DNA of 64,000 nucleotides from assembly GCA_014529385.2 (NCBI GenBank), contig CM043958.1, forward strand, positions 90,109,025 through 90,173,024, read 5' to 3'. Each line of letters opens with the position of its first letter. Positions within the stretch are counted from its first letter, which is position 1. The notes under the pieces are model-generated. The model saw nothing but the letters and a program-made list of their open reading frames with translations, did not search any database and was not told the DNA's origin. The translations under genes were made by a program, and so were the position numbers. Positions 1 to 11,330 of this stretch are shown piece after piece. This stretch comes from Adiantum capillus-veneris (lineage: Eukaryota; Streptophyta; Polypodiopsida; Polypodiales; Pteridaceae).

Positions 1-1395
1 TGAGTCTAAGGCATGTAGAACTGCGAGGAGTTCCTTTTGATATATACCTAGAGCTTGCTCAACAGGGTCGAGTCTTCGACTTTCATAGGCTATGGCGTGC
101 CCTTCTTGGAGCAAGACAGCTCCAAGGCAATCACAACAAGCGTTACATTGGACCTCAAATGGCTTTGAGAGATCCGGCAGTGTAAGAACAGGTTGAGAGA
201 TAAGCTTTTTGAAATCATTGTTCTCCTTGGCAGACATGTATACCTAATGTTTTTCTTTGTTAGGTCATGTAATGGTCCTGCGATTTGTGAGAACTTTTCT
301 ATGAAGCGTCTATAGTATGCACACATACCTATAAAGCTTCTTAGTTCATGAAGATTCCTTGGTTTAGGCCATCCTTTTATTACCTCTAACTTTGATGAAT
401 CCATTTGGATGCCATCTTGAGAGATAATGTGACCTAAATACTGAATCTCTTGCAAGTAGAATTCACTTTTCTTTTGATTAACATAAAGTTTATTCTCTCT
501 TAAGACTTGAAATATTACCTGGAGGTGTTGATTGTGCTCGTCCAATGAATTAGAGTAGATGATGATATCATCAAAGAACACTCCAGTAAAGGTTCGGTGA
601 GGCCTAAATAGCTTCTCCATCAAGCAGTTGAATGTGGCTGAATGTGGCTGGTGCATTGGTCAAGCCAAAAGGCATGACAATGTATTCGTAAAGACCAAAG
701 GTAGTGCGAAATGCGATCTTTACAATGTCTTGGTCAACTATCCTTATTTGATGGTAGCCACTTTTTAGGTCAATCCTACTGAAGTAGGTCGATCCTTGTA
801 GCTTATCAAATAGGTCTTGTACCCATGGAACGGGAAACTTATTCTTGATAGTGATCCTATTTAGTGCTCTATAGTCGACACACATACGACATGTGTTGTC
901 TTTCTTTTGTACTAGTAACATAGGTGAGCAAAATGGAGATGAACTAGGCCTAACCATGCCCTTCGCAACTAACTCATGCACTTGCCGCATAACCTCCTCT
1001 TGTTGAGCTTGAGAAACTCTATAAGGAGGTTTATTAGGCGGTGAACTTCTTGGAAGAAGTTCAATCACATGGTCATCATTGCCTCTTTTAGGAGGTAGTT
1101 CACAAGGGATGTCGTCAATAAAGACATCTTGAAACCCCTTGAGAAAATTGGATAACTCTAATTCCTTGTGATTGTTTATATTTTCTTTTGCTAAAGCATT
1201 AGGTTCATTTTGACAATCTTTAACAAAAATCATGTACACGGAAATAGAGTTCTTTATTGACTTATTGAAAGCTTGCATATGTACAATGGGTATGGTGTTA
1301 CCCATTTTCTTAGCATCTATGTACATATTCTTTTTCCTTGTACTTAAAGTAGATTTTCCTTTCAGGGAATTTAACATTGGCAGCCATGCGATCAA
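1..1395 (-). pseudogene. pol: Element A reverse transcriptase / RNase H fragment
   Basis: This encodes the RT and the start of RNase H of element A. In minus-strand order it shows a conserved entry segment ([13 protein letters not shown]), the palm motifs ([19 protein letters not shown], then [12 protein letters not shown]), PFGLTNAP, the catalytic VFFDDIIIYS, LGHIISQDGI, and finally the RNase H piece around YESRRLD before the window ends. The reading frame is lost near 631-650, where the 10-bp unit aatgtggctg is present twice in tandem, and again near 230. The first 90 bases continue RNase H (QKELLAVLHALD) in another frame. Not functional as it stands. Confidence 0.88.
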
Positions 1396-1815
1396 ACCAT
1401 GGCGCCTCTAGGATTACATCCTCGTGCTTGAGAGGAGAGATAAACAAGTCATCTTTGTCCACATAGCTTCGGACACGGAGCCTCAATTTCCCAATTACGG
1501 GAGTGACTGAAGCTTCTTGCCCCTTGAAAGCACCATCTGCGGGTAGGACATCTCCCATCTCATAGGCTTGGATGCCTAGCTTGGTGGCCAACTCTGTGAA
1601 AATGAAATTGTGAGTAGAACCAGGGTCAAAGAGAATAAAATCATCATATTCTCTTACCTTTCTCCAAGCATGGCATAGAGGAGATCCTTTGTGGTGAGTT
1701 TCCTCTTCTTGGATTTTGACCAAGGTAGCTCTAGGAGACTCATGGCGGGTGTTCTTTTGGGGACAAGCGCGATACGCATGCCGTTGCTCGTCGCACTTGA
1801 AACAACAGTTATCCT
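1310..1815 (-). pseudogene. Element A CCHC knuckle and retropepsin
   Basis: In minus-strand order the frame opens with a degenerate gag zinc knuckle near 1740-1800 (CFKCDEQRHAYRAC, with a basic residue where Gly is usual), followed by the aspartic protease. The protease shows the active-site motif FDPGSTHNF and a later flap and C-terminal segment ending around [21 protein letters not shown], matching the protease of element C. It overlaps the RT fragment in a different frame, so a frameshift separates protease from RT. Retropepsins of this clade process the Gag-Pol precursor. This copy is disconnected from its gag and pol. Confidence 0.82.
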
Positions 1816-3233
1816 TGCGATACGTTGAAGCTCTTCATGAGAGAGTTTGTTTTTGCTTTTGTAAACTCCCTTCTCCTTAGCTTTGTTGGAATCGCCCTTA
1901 GGAGACTTTTGGACATTGTCCTTTCCCTTAGGCTCACTGGAACCCTTGTTTTCGTGGGCTTAGAATTTCTCTTAGCCCCTGTTTGGAAATTGATTCGAGA
2001 AGCCACCATAGTATGGTGTATAACCACCGATATGGTGCGCGGCCTTTGGGAGTTGACATACTCCGTCATTTCTTCAGTTAAGCCCGCACAAAATTGTTGT
2101 TTTTGCTCTCCAAAATCCATCTTTTTGAAGACAATGGCTTTAAGAGGTAAATCCCAAAACTTGTCTACATACTTATGAATGGATTCGTAGGGAGAGAGCT
2201 TCAAACTTCGCCAGTCGGTGAGTACTTTGTCTTTGGCATCGGTGGCCAGAAATTGCTTCATGATTGAAGCTCTTAAAGCTTTCGATGTTTGTGGAGCTTC
2301 ACCGTTGGCCCGTAGGCTAGACCACCATTGCCTGGCGGACTTTTGAAAGTGCATAGCTACATGGCGTAGCTTAGAGGACTCCATGAAGCCCTCATCTCCA
2401 AACACCGCATCAAATTGTTGGATAAAGGCCAAGACTTTGTCCGTAGCACCAAAGGTGCCATTGTAGGTAAGGAAAGAGATGCTCTTTCCTCCCTCTTTGA
2501 ACTTCTTGAGCTTGGACGATCTCTTCCACACGGCATGGGATTTCCTATGGCCTCTTTTTTTTTATGGTTCAAAAGTTGCACCATCGCTTTCTTTAGAAGA
2601 TGAAGAATTTGAGGAAGAGGGTGACTTCTTTCTCGCCTTTTTCTTACCTTGATCTTCTTTGTCTGCACCATCACTTTCATAAGAGGAAGAGGATGAAGAA
2701 GATGGAGAAGAGGGTGACCTCTTCCTCACCTTTTTCTTCTCTTGCTTTTTGTCATCCCTCTTTGAACTATGGTGCGGAGAAGTGTGCGATGGCCTTCTCC
2801 GTTTAGGAGGTGATGGAGAGTGCCCGCCGTCTTTGTGGAGCCATCTCCATTGAGGTGGCAGGAGACTCACTTCTTTCTCGTTCCTTCGGTGGGGGCTCTT
2901 GAGTTCTCCTTTGGGAAGGAGATGCTCATCAAGAAGAAAATTTTTGAGCCCTTCGTATGGATCCTCTTCTTCTTCCCGGATCGGAGAGAGGCCTCTTTTG
3001 GAAGTCTTGTAAGGAGGCTTCCTAGGTACTCTCTCATCATGGTGGGGAATTTGGAGAATCCCACGAGCACGAAGCTGCCGTTGCACTTCACTTTGGAGGG
3101 ATGGATTGCCCATGGCTTGTTGAAGCCTAGAAACAAGGTAGTTAACAAGCATAGGAGCATCATTAGTAGCCTGGTCATTAGCAAAATCAAGGTTATCAAC
3201 ATTAACTTCACTCTCTTTACTATTGTCAGCCAT
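1809..3233 (-). pseudogene. gag: Element A gag (two frames)
   Basis: The start ATG is at 3233 (minus), giving MADNSKESEV, then a Ser/Arg/Lys-rich linker (SPSSPSSSSSSS type), then a frameshift between about 2562 and 2531, then the capsid-like region (YNGTFGATDKVLAFIQQFDAVF, with ARQWWSSL). The ORF ends early near 1809 through a second frameshift just before the zinc knuckle. Order and motifs match the gag portion (residues 1-443) of the intact polyprotein of element C. Gag proteins form the virus-like particle that packages element RNA; this copy cannot make one protein. Confidence 0.85.
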
Positions 3234-3637
3234 TCTAACAACTTTTAGGTGTAAACTTTTTAGGTGTACTTTGGCACTTCAAGCCCTAGTTGCTACTCCT
3301 CTTTACCCCTTTAGAAAAAGCACTCAAGCTACTGTAGTTGTGGCTCAAATACCATTAATTGCAAGGAATAGAAGAAAGGGTCGTTCAACACTAAAATAGC
3401 ACCGGCTCCTGTCAAGCTTCTAATAGCTCGATAGTGGTTAAGCCGTAGGCAAGCCCCGTAGCACTCCACTATTAAGACCATCGCTCTCGACGGTGATGCC
3501 CCGTTATCTGCACAAAGGCAGACACATTGCAAGACTGAAAAATCCCTATTCTACTTACTCAATTGCAATTAATAATACCAACCATTTATAGCTAGCTTGA
3601 GGACCTCCCTTCTTGAGCAAGAAAAGAGAAACCTTGT
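3234..3637 (-). other. Element A 5' leader
   Basis: About 400 bases of non-coding sequence lie between the primer binding site and the gag ATG, similar in length and position to the leaders of B and C. No open reading frame of interest is seen. Confidence 0.6.
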
Positions 3638-3649
3638 GCTCCGATACCA
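3638..3649 (-). promoter_or_regulatory. Primer binding site of element A
   Basis: The plus strand reads gctccgatacca, the reverse complement of TGGTATCGGAGC. That differs by one base from the canonical initiator-Met-tRNA site TGGTATCAGAGC and sits one base from the LTR end. Confidence 0.85.
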
Positions 3650-3650
3650 A

Positions 3651-5240
3651 TGTAACATTTAATGGCCTAGTAACTTGTGTGTAGCGGAAAATAGCATGAA
3701 CATAGTGAGCATTTCATTAGAATAGATTCCTAATGAGAATAACAAGAGTGCTTGGGTGGAGAGAGCAACAAAAAGCATAACACCTAGTTAGATAGCATGA
3801 ACAATACTTCGAAAGAGAGAGAAATTAAGCTATTGACAACAGTTGAAGACCAGATTTACATGGAGCCGGTCCCCCCTCCAAAAGGCTTTGTATTCTAGGT
3901 TTCTCCCATCAAGAGAGACATTTTACAATACAATTCTTTGTGTTCCTTCAATACTAGCTAGTGCGATGAAGATGGAAGCTTCAAGCAACTAAGCAAAACC
4001 CTTATAAAACACAACATAAATTCCATCACGGTCTCAGACCCAAGACCTCACACACCTTCGAAGATGGTGAGAGCTAGCGGGGTATGAGAGTAAATTGAGA
4101 GGAAGAAGGAGTAGTCTTACGAGAAAGATGTACATCTCCTCACATAATCACTCATATTAGCATAGCATAGCTTAGTAATTAGCATGGTAGAGGAGATGAG
4201 CATGCATTGAAGCTTGGCTCTTGGTTGGATTTGCATCACAAAGCCAAGAGTTGTTGGTGTAGGCCTCCCTTCTCACAAGCTTGGAGTAGGTGAGAAGGTT
4301 TCCATTAAAGCTAGAGGAGGATAGAGAGAGTCTTCTCGCTTCACACATGAGCTTGTGTGTGAGTGTGTGAGATAATGCCTTTGAAAAGTCAGCCCCCTCT
4401 CTCTCTTGGCTGACCCCTCTTGCTATTTGCTCATGCTACCACCCCATTGGAGCTCTCCTGCTTAGCCAATAGGATTTAAGGAGCATAGCCTTCTGACATG
4501 TGTCCCCCTTTCCCCTTATGTGAGAGCTTTAGGTAATTATTTAATGCAATTAAACTCTCATTGGACCCCTTTGTCTCCTAGCCAATAGGAATCAGGCACG
4601 CCATTGGGCTGTTGAATGCTCATTGGACCCTTTGGGAGACTGTCCGATAGTCTTCTAGAGAGCTTAGTTCTTATTGGTTGTTTTATTAAGTGTTTTTAAA
4701 TTAATTAAACTAGATTTACTCTAGCCTAATTCTCATTGGTCCACCTCCATGGCCATCCAATAGGATTTGAGTACACCTTGTGGGCATCTGGGCTAGGGAG
4801 CTAACATGCGTCCCTCATTCCCTTTGTGTAAATGAGGCTTGTGAGTATGTGTGTGTGTGTGTGTGTTTCTCTCTCATCCCCTACTTCCAGGACTCGCCCC
4901 CCCCTATGTAGGAACTATGAAGACTTTTTGAACACACACAAAGCATCCGATTTACCTAGTGTTTGACCTTTGGACATAACCTTTGAATTTTGGAACCTAG
5001 CATTTTGGAAGTCTTAATGGGCTGAACCTTAGGGTCTTTAAAGCCCATTGTTGCACATTGCTCTTTTGCAGATGGCCCTCCCTTTGGATCCCTATTTTCC
5101 CTCCTTTGGATCCCTACTGTGGCCGGTCTGCTAGCTTAACCAATATTCTAGCTTTTTCTCCCTTGGCACTTCCCCATATTAAATGATCAGTTTAACATGA
5201 GAGAATCATTTAGGAGAATTAGATATTAGTTATTATGGCA
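3651..5240 (-). repeat. 5' LTR of element A
   Basis: On the plus strand the LTR begins tgtaacattt beside the PBS and ends about 5240 (tattatggca). The last 70 bases are the reverse complement of a diverged version of the LTR start of B (shared block with ttaaatgatcagtttaacatg). It contains short CT/GT-rich tracts, including (GT) near 4850-4866. The 5240 boundary is inferred from alignment with B and is good to a few bases. No TSD partner is visible in the window. Confidence 0.8.
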
Positions 5241-5529
5241 GCTTGTAAGTTTGTTAAAATTTGGAAGTGCTTCTTATTAAGATGATACAACATTCCTCCT
5301 TTAAGCACATTACACATGAAAAAAGTGCTATTGATAAGTTAGTTCGTAATTGATTGCAAATTAATATTATTTAAATGGAGATATAGATAAAAACAGGGAT
5401 AAGTCTAGTTAGATGGTGATACTAATAAAAGAAGGGATAAATTTAAGTTCTCTGAGGCTTAATTTGTTAGGTAGTGAAAATGATGGTAGTCGAACAAAGC
5501 ACCATTAGGATCGAAGGCATTTTCGTATT
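5241..5529. other. Spacer between elements A and B
   Basis: About 290 bases of AT-rich DNA with no ORF or repeat that I recognise. It is the flanking DNA into which B inserted (target TATAT). Confidence 0.5.
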
Positions 5530-5534
5530 TATAT

Positions 5535-6616
5535 TGTCATTAAATCTAATATATAACCAACCCAAATGATTTTCTCATGTTAAACTGATCATTTAATGTG
5601 GGATAATAAACGGGAACAAAGGTTAGAATGTAGACATGTGCTTACGGATCTATCTCAAAACGGGGCCAATGGTAAAGGGGTCCAAACGAGAGATGGTCTG
5701 TCAAAGAGAAAGGTTAACTAATGGAGCTTAAAAGACCTTAGGGTTAGCTTCATAAAAGACCTCCAATGGTTAGTGTTAAAAGTCCTTTGACCTTAGGTAA
5801 GCTAGGGCTGAGCTTGAGGTGGGAACCCGACCTAAGCTTGAGGTGCTTGTCGTGCTTGATGACTAAGGTGCTTGAGGTGCTTGTCATGCTTGATGTCTAA
5901 GGTACTTGAGGTGCTTGTCATACTTAACGAGGAAGGTGCTTGAGAAGCCTCCCATGCATGGGGGGTAAGGTACTTGAGTAAAAAAGAGACCCTACAAACT
6001 TAATGAGGAAGGTGCTTGAGAAGCTTCCCATGCATGGGGGGGTAAGGTACTCGAGTAAAAAAGAGACCCTACAAACTTAATGAGGAAGGTGCTTGAGAAG
6101 CTTCCTATGCATGAAAGTTCCAAAGTTAGGGGAATCTTTGACTTGTTGGCTTGAGACTCTGACTCCTCTTCCCTATCCTCATTCCTTGCTAGCTCTCTCC
6201 ACCTTCAAAGGTGTTTGAGGCCTTGGGACTGAGTCTTGGGATAGTTAATGCTTTCTACAAAGTTTATGTTATACTTGTGATGCATGAAGCTTTCCATCTT
6301 CATTGAATCACCTAGGTCACAAGGAACACAAAGATTGTATTGTACCAAGTCTCTCTTGATGGGAGAAACTATAATACAAATGCCTATTGAAGAGGGGACC
6401 CCGGCTCCGTATGAATCCGGTCCTCAACTATTGTCATGTTCTCTAAACTCTCTCTCTTGCAAAAGTATTTTTCATGCAAAATTAACTAAGTACCATGTTT
6501 ATGTTGCTACCATCAATCAAGTTCATCCGCTATGCTCACAAAGTAATCTCACAAAAGTACTTCACCTAATTTCCTAACTCCGCTACTCTCAAATTTCATA
6601 GTCTATTTCCATTACA
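5535..6616 (+). repeat. 5' LTR of element B (internally deleted)
   Basis: The LTR starts TGTCATTAAATC and ends TTCCATTACA. It is about 1082 bp against 1737 bp for the 3' LTR of the same element. The missing block corresponds to roughly 12807-13410 of the 3' LTR and includes the TATA box. At the junction near 6144-6165 there is a short segment (gttggcttgagactctgact) that I do not find in the 3' LTR, as expected of filler DNA at a repaired break. Three copies of a roughly 75-bp unit with the gagaagcttcccatgcatg core lie at about 5917-6115. Confidence 0.92.
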
Positions 6617-6617
6617 T

Positions 6618-6629
6618 TGGTATTAGAGC
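6618..6629 (+). promoter_or_regulatory. Primer binding site of element B
   Basis: tggtattagagc lies one base after the LTR end and has one mismatch to the initiator-Met-tRNA site TGGTATCAGAGC. Confidence 0.88.
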
Positions 6630-7030
6630 ATTTGGTTTCTCTTTTCTTGCTTAAGAAGAGAGGTCCTTAAGTAGCCTATTAATGGTTGATTTTGTTGATT
6701 ATATTAGGGTAAGTGAGATTGGGATCTATTATCAGTTTTGTTGAGTCCACTATGTGGAATATGGCGCACACCTCGAGAGATTTGGTCTTAATAATGGAGT
6801 CTTTTTAGACATGCCTACAGCTTTACCATTATTGAGCCATAAGAAGTCTGAAAGGAGCTATCCCTCGGCAACTTCGCTATGCTAGACTCACTCCACTACT
6901 CTCTATAATTAACCAGTTCGAGTCGTGGGTGTAGATACTTAAGTGCCTATTTTCAAAGGCTAAGAGGAGTAGCAACTAAGGTTTTGAATTGCCAAAGCAT
7001 ACACTAAGTAAACACATAAGTTTAATTAAC
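6630..7030 (+). other. Element B 5' leader
   Basis: About 400 bases of non-coding leader, clearly similar to the leader of element C (25363-25764), for example the shared ccattattgagccataagaa block. Confidence 0.75.
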
Positions 7031-8430
7031 ATGGCTGACAATAAGCAAGAGAGTAGAATGAACACTGATAACTTTGATTTTGCACATGAAGGTGCTAATG
7101 ATGATGCCCCCATGTTTGTGAATTATCTTGTTACTAGGTTGCAACAAGCTATGGGCAACCCCGCTTTGCAAGCCGAAGTTACTCAACAATTTCGTGCTTA
7201 TGGGATTTCCTTTCCTCTCCAAGAGGAGAAAGAGCTTAGGAGGCCTCTTGATGAGACTCCCAAAAGAAGACTCTCTCCCATACGAGAGGAGGAATCCAAA
7301 GACCAAGAAAGTAATGAATCCCTAAATTCCTCCGAAGATGTGGCTCCACGAAGAAGGCGGATTAAATGATCGCCAACTCCTCCCAAGAGGAAACCGTTAA
7401 CCCATAGTCCTTCTCCTCGTCACTCCAAAAGGGAAGAGGGGAAACCAAGGAAGAAAAGGGCAAGAAAGAGGTCACCCTCTTCTCCTTCTTCTTCACCTTC
7501 CTCCTCTACCGATGAAATCTATGGCTATTCTCCTAGAGAATACAAGAGGGGAGGACATCGCAAATCTTACCCTGCATGTCAAAGGTCACAAAAGCTAAAG
7601 AAGTTCAAAGTGGGAGGAAAGAGTATCTCTTTTCTCGCCTATGATGGCACCTTTAGTGCTAGCGACAAAGTATTGGCCTTCATCCAACAATTTGATGCGG
7701 CCTTTGGAGACAAGGGCTTCACATAGTCCTCCAAGCTACGCCATGTAGCTATGCACTTCCAAAATTCGGCTCGTCAATGGTGGGCTAGCCTTCGTGGCAA
7801 CGGCGAAGCCCCAAAGACATGGAATACTCTACAAGTTTCCATTATGAAGCAATTCCTTGCAAGCGATGCAAAGGACAAAGTGCTCACCGAATGGCGGAGT
7901 TTGAGGCTTCTCTCTCATGAGTATATCCACAAATATGTGGACAAGTTTTGGGATTTACATCTCAAGGCTATTGTCTTTCAAAAGATAGACTTTGTTGAGC
8001 AAAAGCAACAATTCTGTGAGGGATTACCTGAAGAGATGGCCGAGTATGTCAACTCTCAACGGCGTGGTTCTATCAGCGAAGTAATCCACCATACCATGGT
8101 TGCTTCACGTATCAATTTCCAACAAGGGGTTAGACGGAATGTGAAGCCCATGGAAAATAAAGACAAAAGTGATGCAAAGGGAAAAATTAATGCCCAAAAT
8201 TCTTCCCAAGGCCATTCCAACAACAACAACAACAATCGGTCCAAGGAGAAAGGAGTTTACAAAGGTAAAAATAAAATCTCTCCTGAAGAGCTTGAAACTT
8301 TTCGCAAGGATCACAAATGTTTTAAGTGTGGGGGACAAGGACATGGTTATCGTTCTTGCCTCATAAGAAATGCTCACAATGAGACTCCTAGAGCTTCCAC
8401 TATCGAAGCTCCAAAAGAGGATGCTCATTG
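7031..8430 (+). pseudogene. gag: Element B gag with two in-frame stops
   Basis: The ATG at 7031 begins MADNKQESRM; the in-frame upstream extension to 6989 is leader sequence. The frame is interrupted by TGA at 7367 (intact copy C reads CGA there) and by TAG near 7725, but is otherwise preserved through the Ser/Arg-rich linker, the capsid-like region (ARQWWASLRGNGEAPKTW), the Asn-rich stretch and a good CCHC zinc knuckle at 8318-8359 (CFKCGGQGHGYRSC). Preservation of one frame over 1.4 kb with only two stops implies the parent was coding. The first stop is shared with element D. Confidence 0.88.
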
Positions 8431-8820
8431 CAAAGGATCACCACTCTCCTATGCTTGGGGAAAGGTAAGGGAGCATGATGCCTTCATCTTGTTTGACCCT
8501 GGTTCTACTCACAACTTCATATCAATGGAGTTGGCCAAGTTGAGCATTCAAGCCTTTGAGGTGGGAGATGTTGTAACTGCGATGCCACTTTCAAGGGACA
8601 TCAAGCCTCCGTTACTCCCTTGATTGGGAAGTTGAGGCTTCATGTCTAAAGCTATGTCGACAAAGAAGACTTCTTTATCTCTCCTCTCCAACATGAGGAT
8701 GCTATCCTAGGGGTACCATGGTTCAACCGCATGGCTGCCAACATGAATTTCCCTGAAATGAGAATCTACTTTCACCTATAGGGAAAAGAATATGTATATA
8801 GATGCTAATGAGTCTGGTCG
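8431..8820 (+). pseudogene. Element B retropepsin
   Basis: The protease continues in the gag frame with FDPGSTHNFIS (Asp codon at 8494) and then loses the frame near 8580, where GDVVTA is followed by a base loss relative to C. The remaining fold is readable in another frame to VPWFNRMAANMNFPE near 8750. The family cleaves the Gag-Pol precursor; this one is inactivated. Confidence 0.82.
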
Positions 8821-10030
8821 TACTATACCACTTGTAAATCCTCTTGCCCTTGATAAATCAATAAAGAGCTCAGTTTCTGCGTACATGAGTTTTGTCAGAG
8901 AGTCCCTAAAAGGTTCTAATGTTTCATCAAAGGTGAATGGTAGGAATCAAGAAGAGTTAGACTTGTCTAACTTTCTAAAAGGATTCCAAGATGTGTTCAT
9001 CGATGATATCCCTACGGACTTACCTCCAAAACAAGGGAATGATGACCATCGAATTTAGCTCCTATCAGGAAGCTCACCGCCTAACAAACCTCCTTATCGA
9101 GTTTCTCAAGCTCAACAAGAGGAGATCATGAGGTAAGTACAAGAATTGGTAAGACAAAGGGATGGTGAGGCCTAGCTCCTCTCCCTTTTGTTCTCCAGTC
9201 CTTTTAGTGCAAAAGAAAGATGGTACATACTGCATGTGTGTGGACTATCGTGCACTAAACCATATCACTATCAAAAACAAATTTCTCGTACCTCGGGTAG
9301 AAGATCTATTGATAAGCTACAAGGCTCTACCTACTTCAGTAGGATTGACCTCAAAAGTGGCTACCATCAAATAAGGATAGTGAATGAAGATATCCTAAAG
9401 ACCGTGTTTCATACAACGTTTGGCCTTTATGAATATCTAGTCATGCCTTTTGGCTTGACTAATGCACCATCTACATTCAATCGATTAATGGAGAAAATTT
9501 TTAGACCCTACCGCAAATTCACTGGAGTGTTCTTTGATGATATCATCATCTACTCCAATTCCTTGGAGGAACACAAGCAACATCTCCAAGTGATTTTTCA
9601 AGCACTAAGGGAGAATAAGCTTTTTCTCAATCAAAAGAAAAACGAATTTTTTCTTCAAGAGATTCAATACTTAGGTCATATTATCTCTCAAGATGGTATC
9701 CGTATGGATCCATCAAAGTTGGAGGTAATAAAATCATGGCCTAATCCAAGGAATCTACATGAGCTAAGAAGTTTTATTGGTATGTGTGCATACTATAGAC
9801 GTTTCATAGCAAAATTCTCTCAAATAGCAGGACCATTACATGACTTAACAAAGAAAAATATTAAATATTCATGGACTGCTAAGGAACAAAGTGCTTTTGA
9901 CAAGCTCAAAGAGAAGCTTACCTCCCAACCAGTCCTTATGCTTCCGGATCTCTCAAAGCCATTTGAGGTCCGATGCTTGCTTGTGGTGATTGCCTTGGAG
10001 CAGTCTTGCTTCAAGAAGGGGATGCCATAG
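8821..10030 (+). pseudogene. pol: Element B reverse transcriptase
   Basis: The linker (8792-9058, containing [18 protein letters not shown]) ends at a TAG replacing the Glu codon of C. Another stop lies near 9136 and a frameshift near 9150. From 9188 the RT palm is open to 10030, with [26 protein letters not shown], the catalytic VFFDDIIIYS (about 9526-9550), LGHIISQDGI and the connection region SFIGMCAYYRRFIAKF. RT copies element RNA into DNA. The palm keeps its catalytic aspartates, but upstream breaks prevent expression. Confidence 0.88.
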
Positions 10031-11330
10031 CATATGAGAGCCGAAGGCTCAACATGGATGAACGGGTCTTAGGCATTATGAGAAAGAACTGTTTAGCTGT
10101 TCTACATGCCCTAAACACATGAAAGCACTATCTATTGGGGACTCCATTCATTTTACGAACATACCATCAAAGTCTCAAGTACTTCATGATGCAATCAAAG
10201 CTTTCCGACAAAGAAATGAGGTGGGCAATTTTTCTTTCGCAATTTAATTTCCACATTGCTCACATTGCTGGTAAGCACAATCAAGTGGCTGATGCACTTT
10301 CACGATGACCAAAAGTTAATGCTGTGTCAATAGCATCTCACAATGATCTATCTTCTATGATAGATGAGTATGCTACTGACCCTAACTTTAAAGACATAAT
10401 GTCAGCCCTTGCTTTGGGGAAGAAAGAGGAACCGTTCACCTTGCAGGATGGTTATCTTCTCCATGGAAATAGGCTATGCGTTACCCACTCCATTTGTGAG
10501 AAAGTCATGTATGATACCCATGCTCCTCCCTATGCGGGACATAGAGGCATTCAACCTACTCTTCAATGAGTAGAGACATACTTTTATTGGCCTACCATGA
10601 AAGTGGACATACAAGAGTATGTTTCAAAATGTGTGGTATGCCAAAAGACTAAGTATGATAGAGGGAAGCAACCTGGATTACTCCAACCATTGCCAATCCC
10701 TAATTCACTATGGGAAAGTATATCTATGGATTACCCAAGTCTATCCATGGGAATACGGGAATATGGACAATAGTCGATAGGTTTAGCAAGCAAGCACACT
10801 TTATTCCTGTCAAGAAGACTATTAAGGCATCCTAGATTTTCAAACACCATGGATTGCCAACAACCATCGTGTCAGATAGAGATCCTAGAATGACCAGTAA
10901 TTTCTGGAAAGTGTCTTCAAAATCTAGGTACAAGATTGAATTTCTCTTCGGCCTATCACCCACAAATGGATGGCCAAAGTGAGATAGCCAATCTTACAAT
11001 TCTTGATCTACTAAAGACCTATGTTACAGAAGTAGATCAACGCTCACAATGGGAAAAGTACTTACCTCTTGTAGACTATGTGTATAATAATACTATCCAT
11101 ACTTCTACGGGAAAAGCACCTTTTGAAATCAATAGAGGGAAGACCTAAAAGTCCCTTGCTACTTAAAGTACATGGAAAGATCTTTGCTGCCGATGAGTAT
11201 AGCCGTGACCTGCAAGCATCTTTTTAAAAGATTAAGGAGGCTATATCCATCTCCCAACTAAGGCAAAAAGTTGTTGCTGACAAGCAGAGAAGGGCCTTAA
11301 TGTTCAAAGAAAATGATTGGGTCTTACTTA
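9966..11330 (+). pseudogene. pol: Element B RNase H and integrase remnants
   Basis: RNase H (9966-10320) is frameshifted after LSKPFEV but is recognisable. The integrase starts with the zinc-binding HHCC region (HAPPYAGHRGIQPTL near 10520, then CVVCQKTK near 10640) and keeps the [14 protein letters not shown] block near 10950. Two small deletions disable the core: 13 bp between two ggatt repeats near 10730 removes residues just after the first catalytic Asp, and about 25 bp near 10830 removes part of the next segment. Confidence 0.85.

Larger units (their letters stand above)
1..5240 (-). mobile_element. Element A: Ty3/gypsy chromovirus-like LTR retrotransposon, cut by window edge
   Basis: Reading on the minus strand from 5240 downward there is a 5' LTR (3651-5240), a primer binding site, a leader, gag, protease and reverse transcriptase. 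RNase H runs off the left edge of the window. The proteins align by eye with those of element C (25765-30546) but are clearly a different subfamily: the gag N-terminus begins MADNSKESEV instead of MADNNQESRM, and the LTR is diverged. The coding region is broken by several frameshifts. The 3' LTR and outer target-site duplication lie outside the window, so insertion boundaries cannot be confirmed. Confidence 0.9.
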
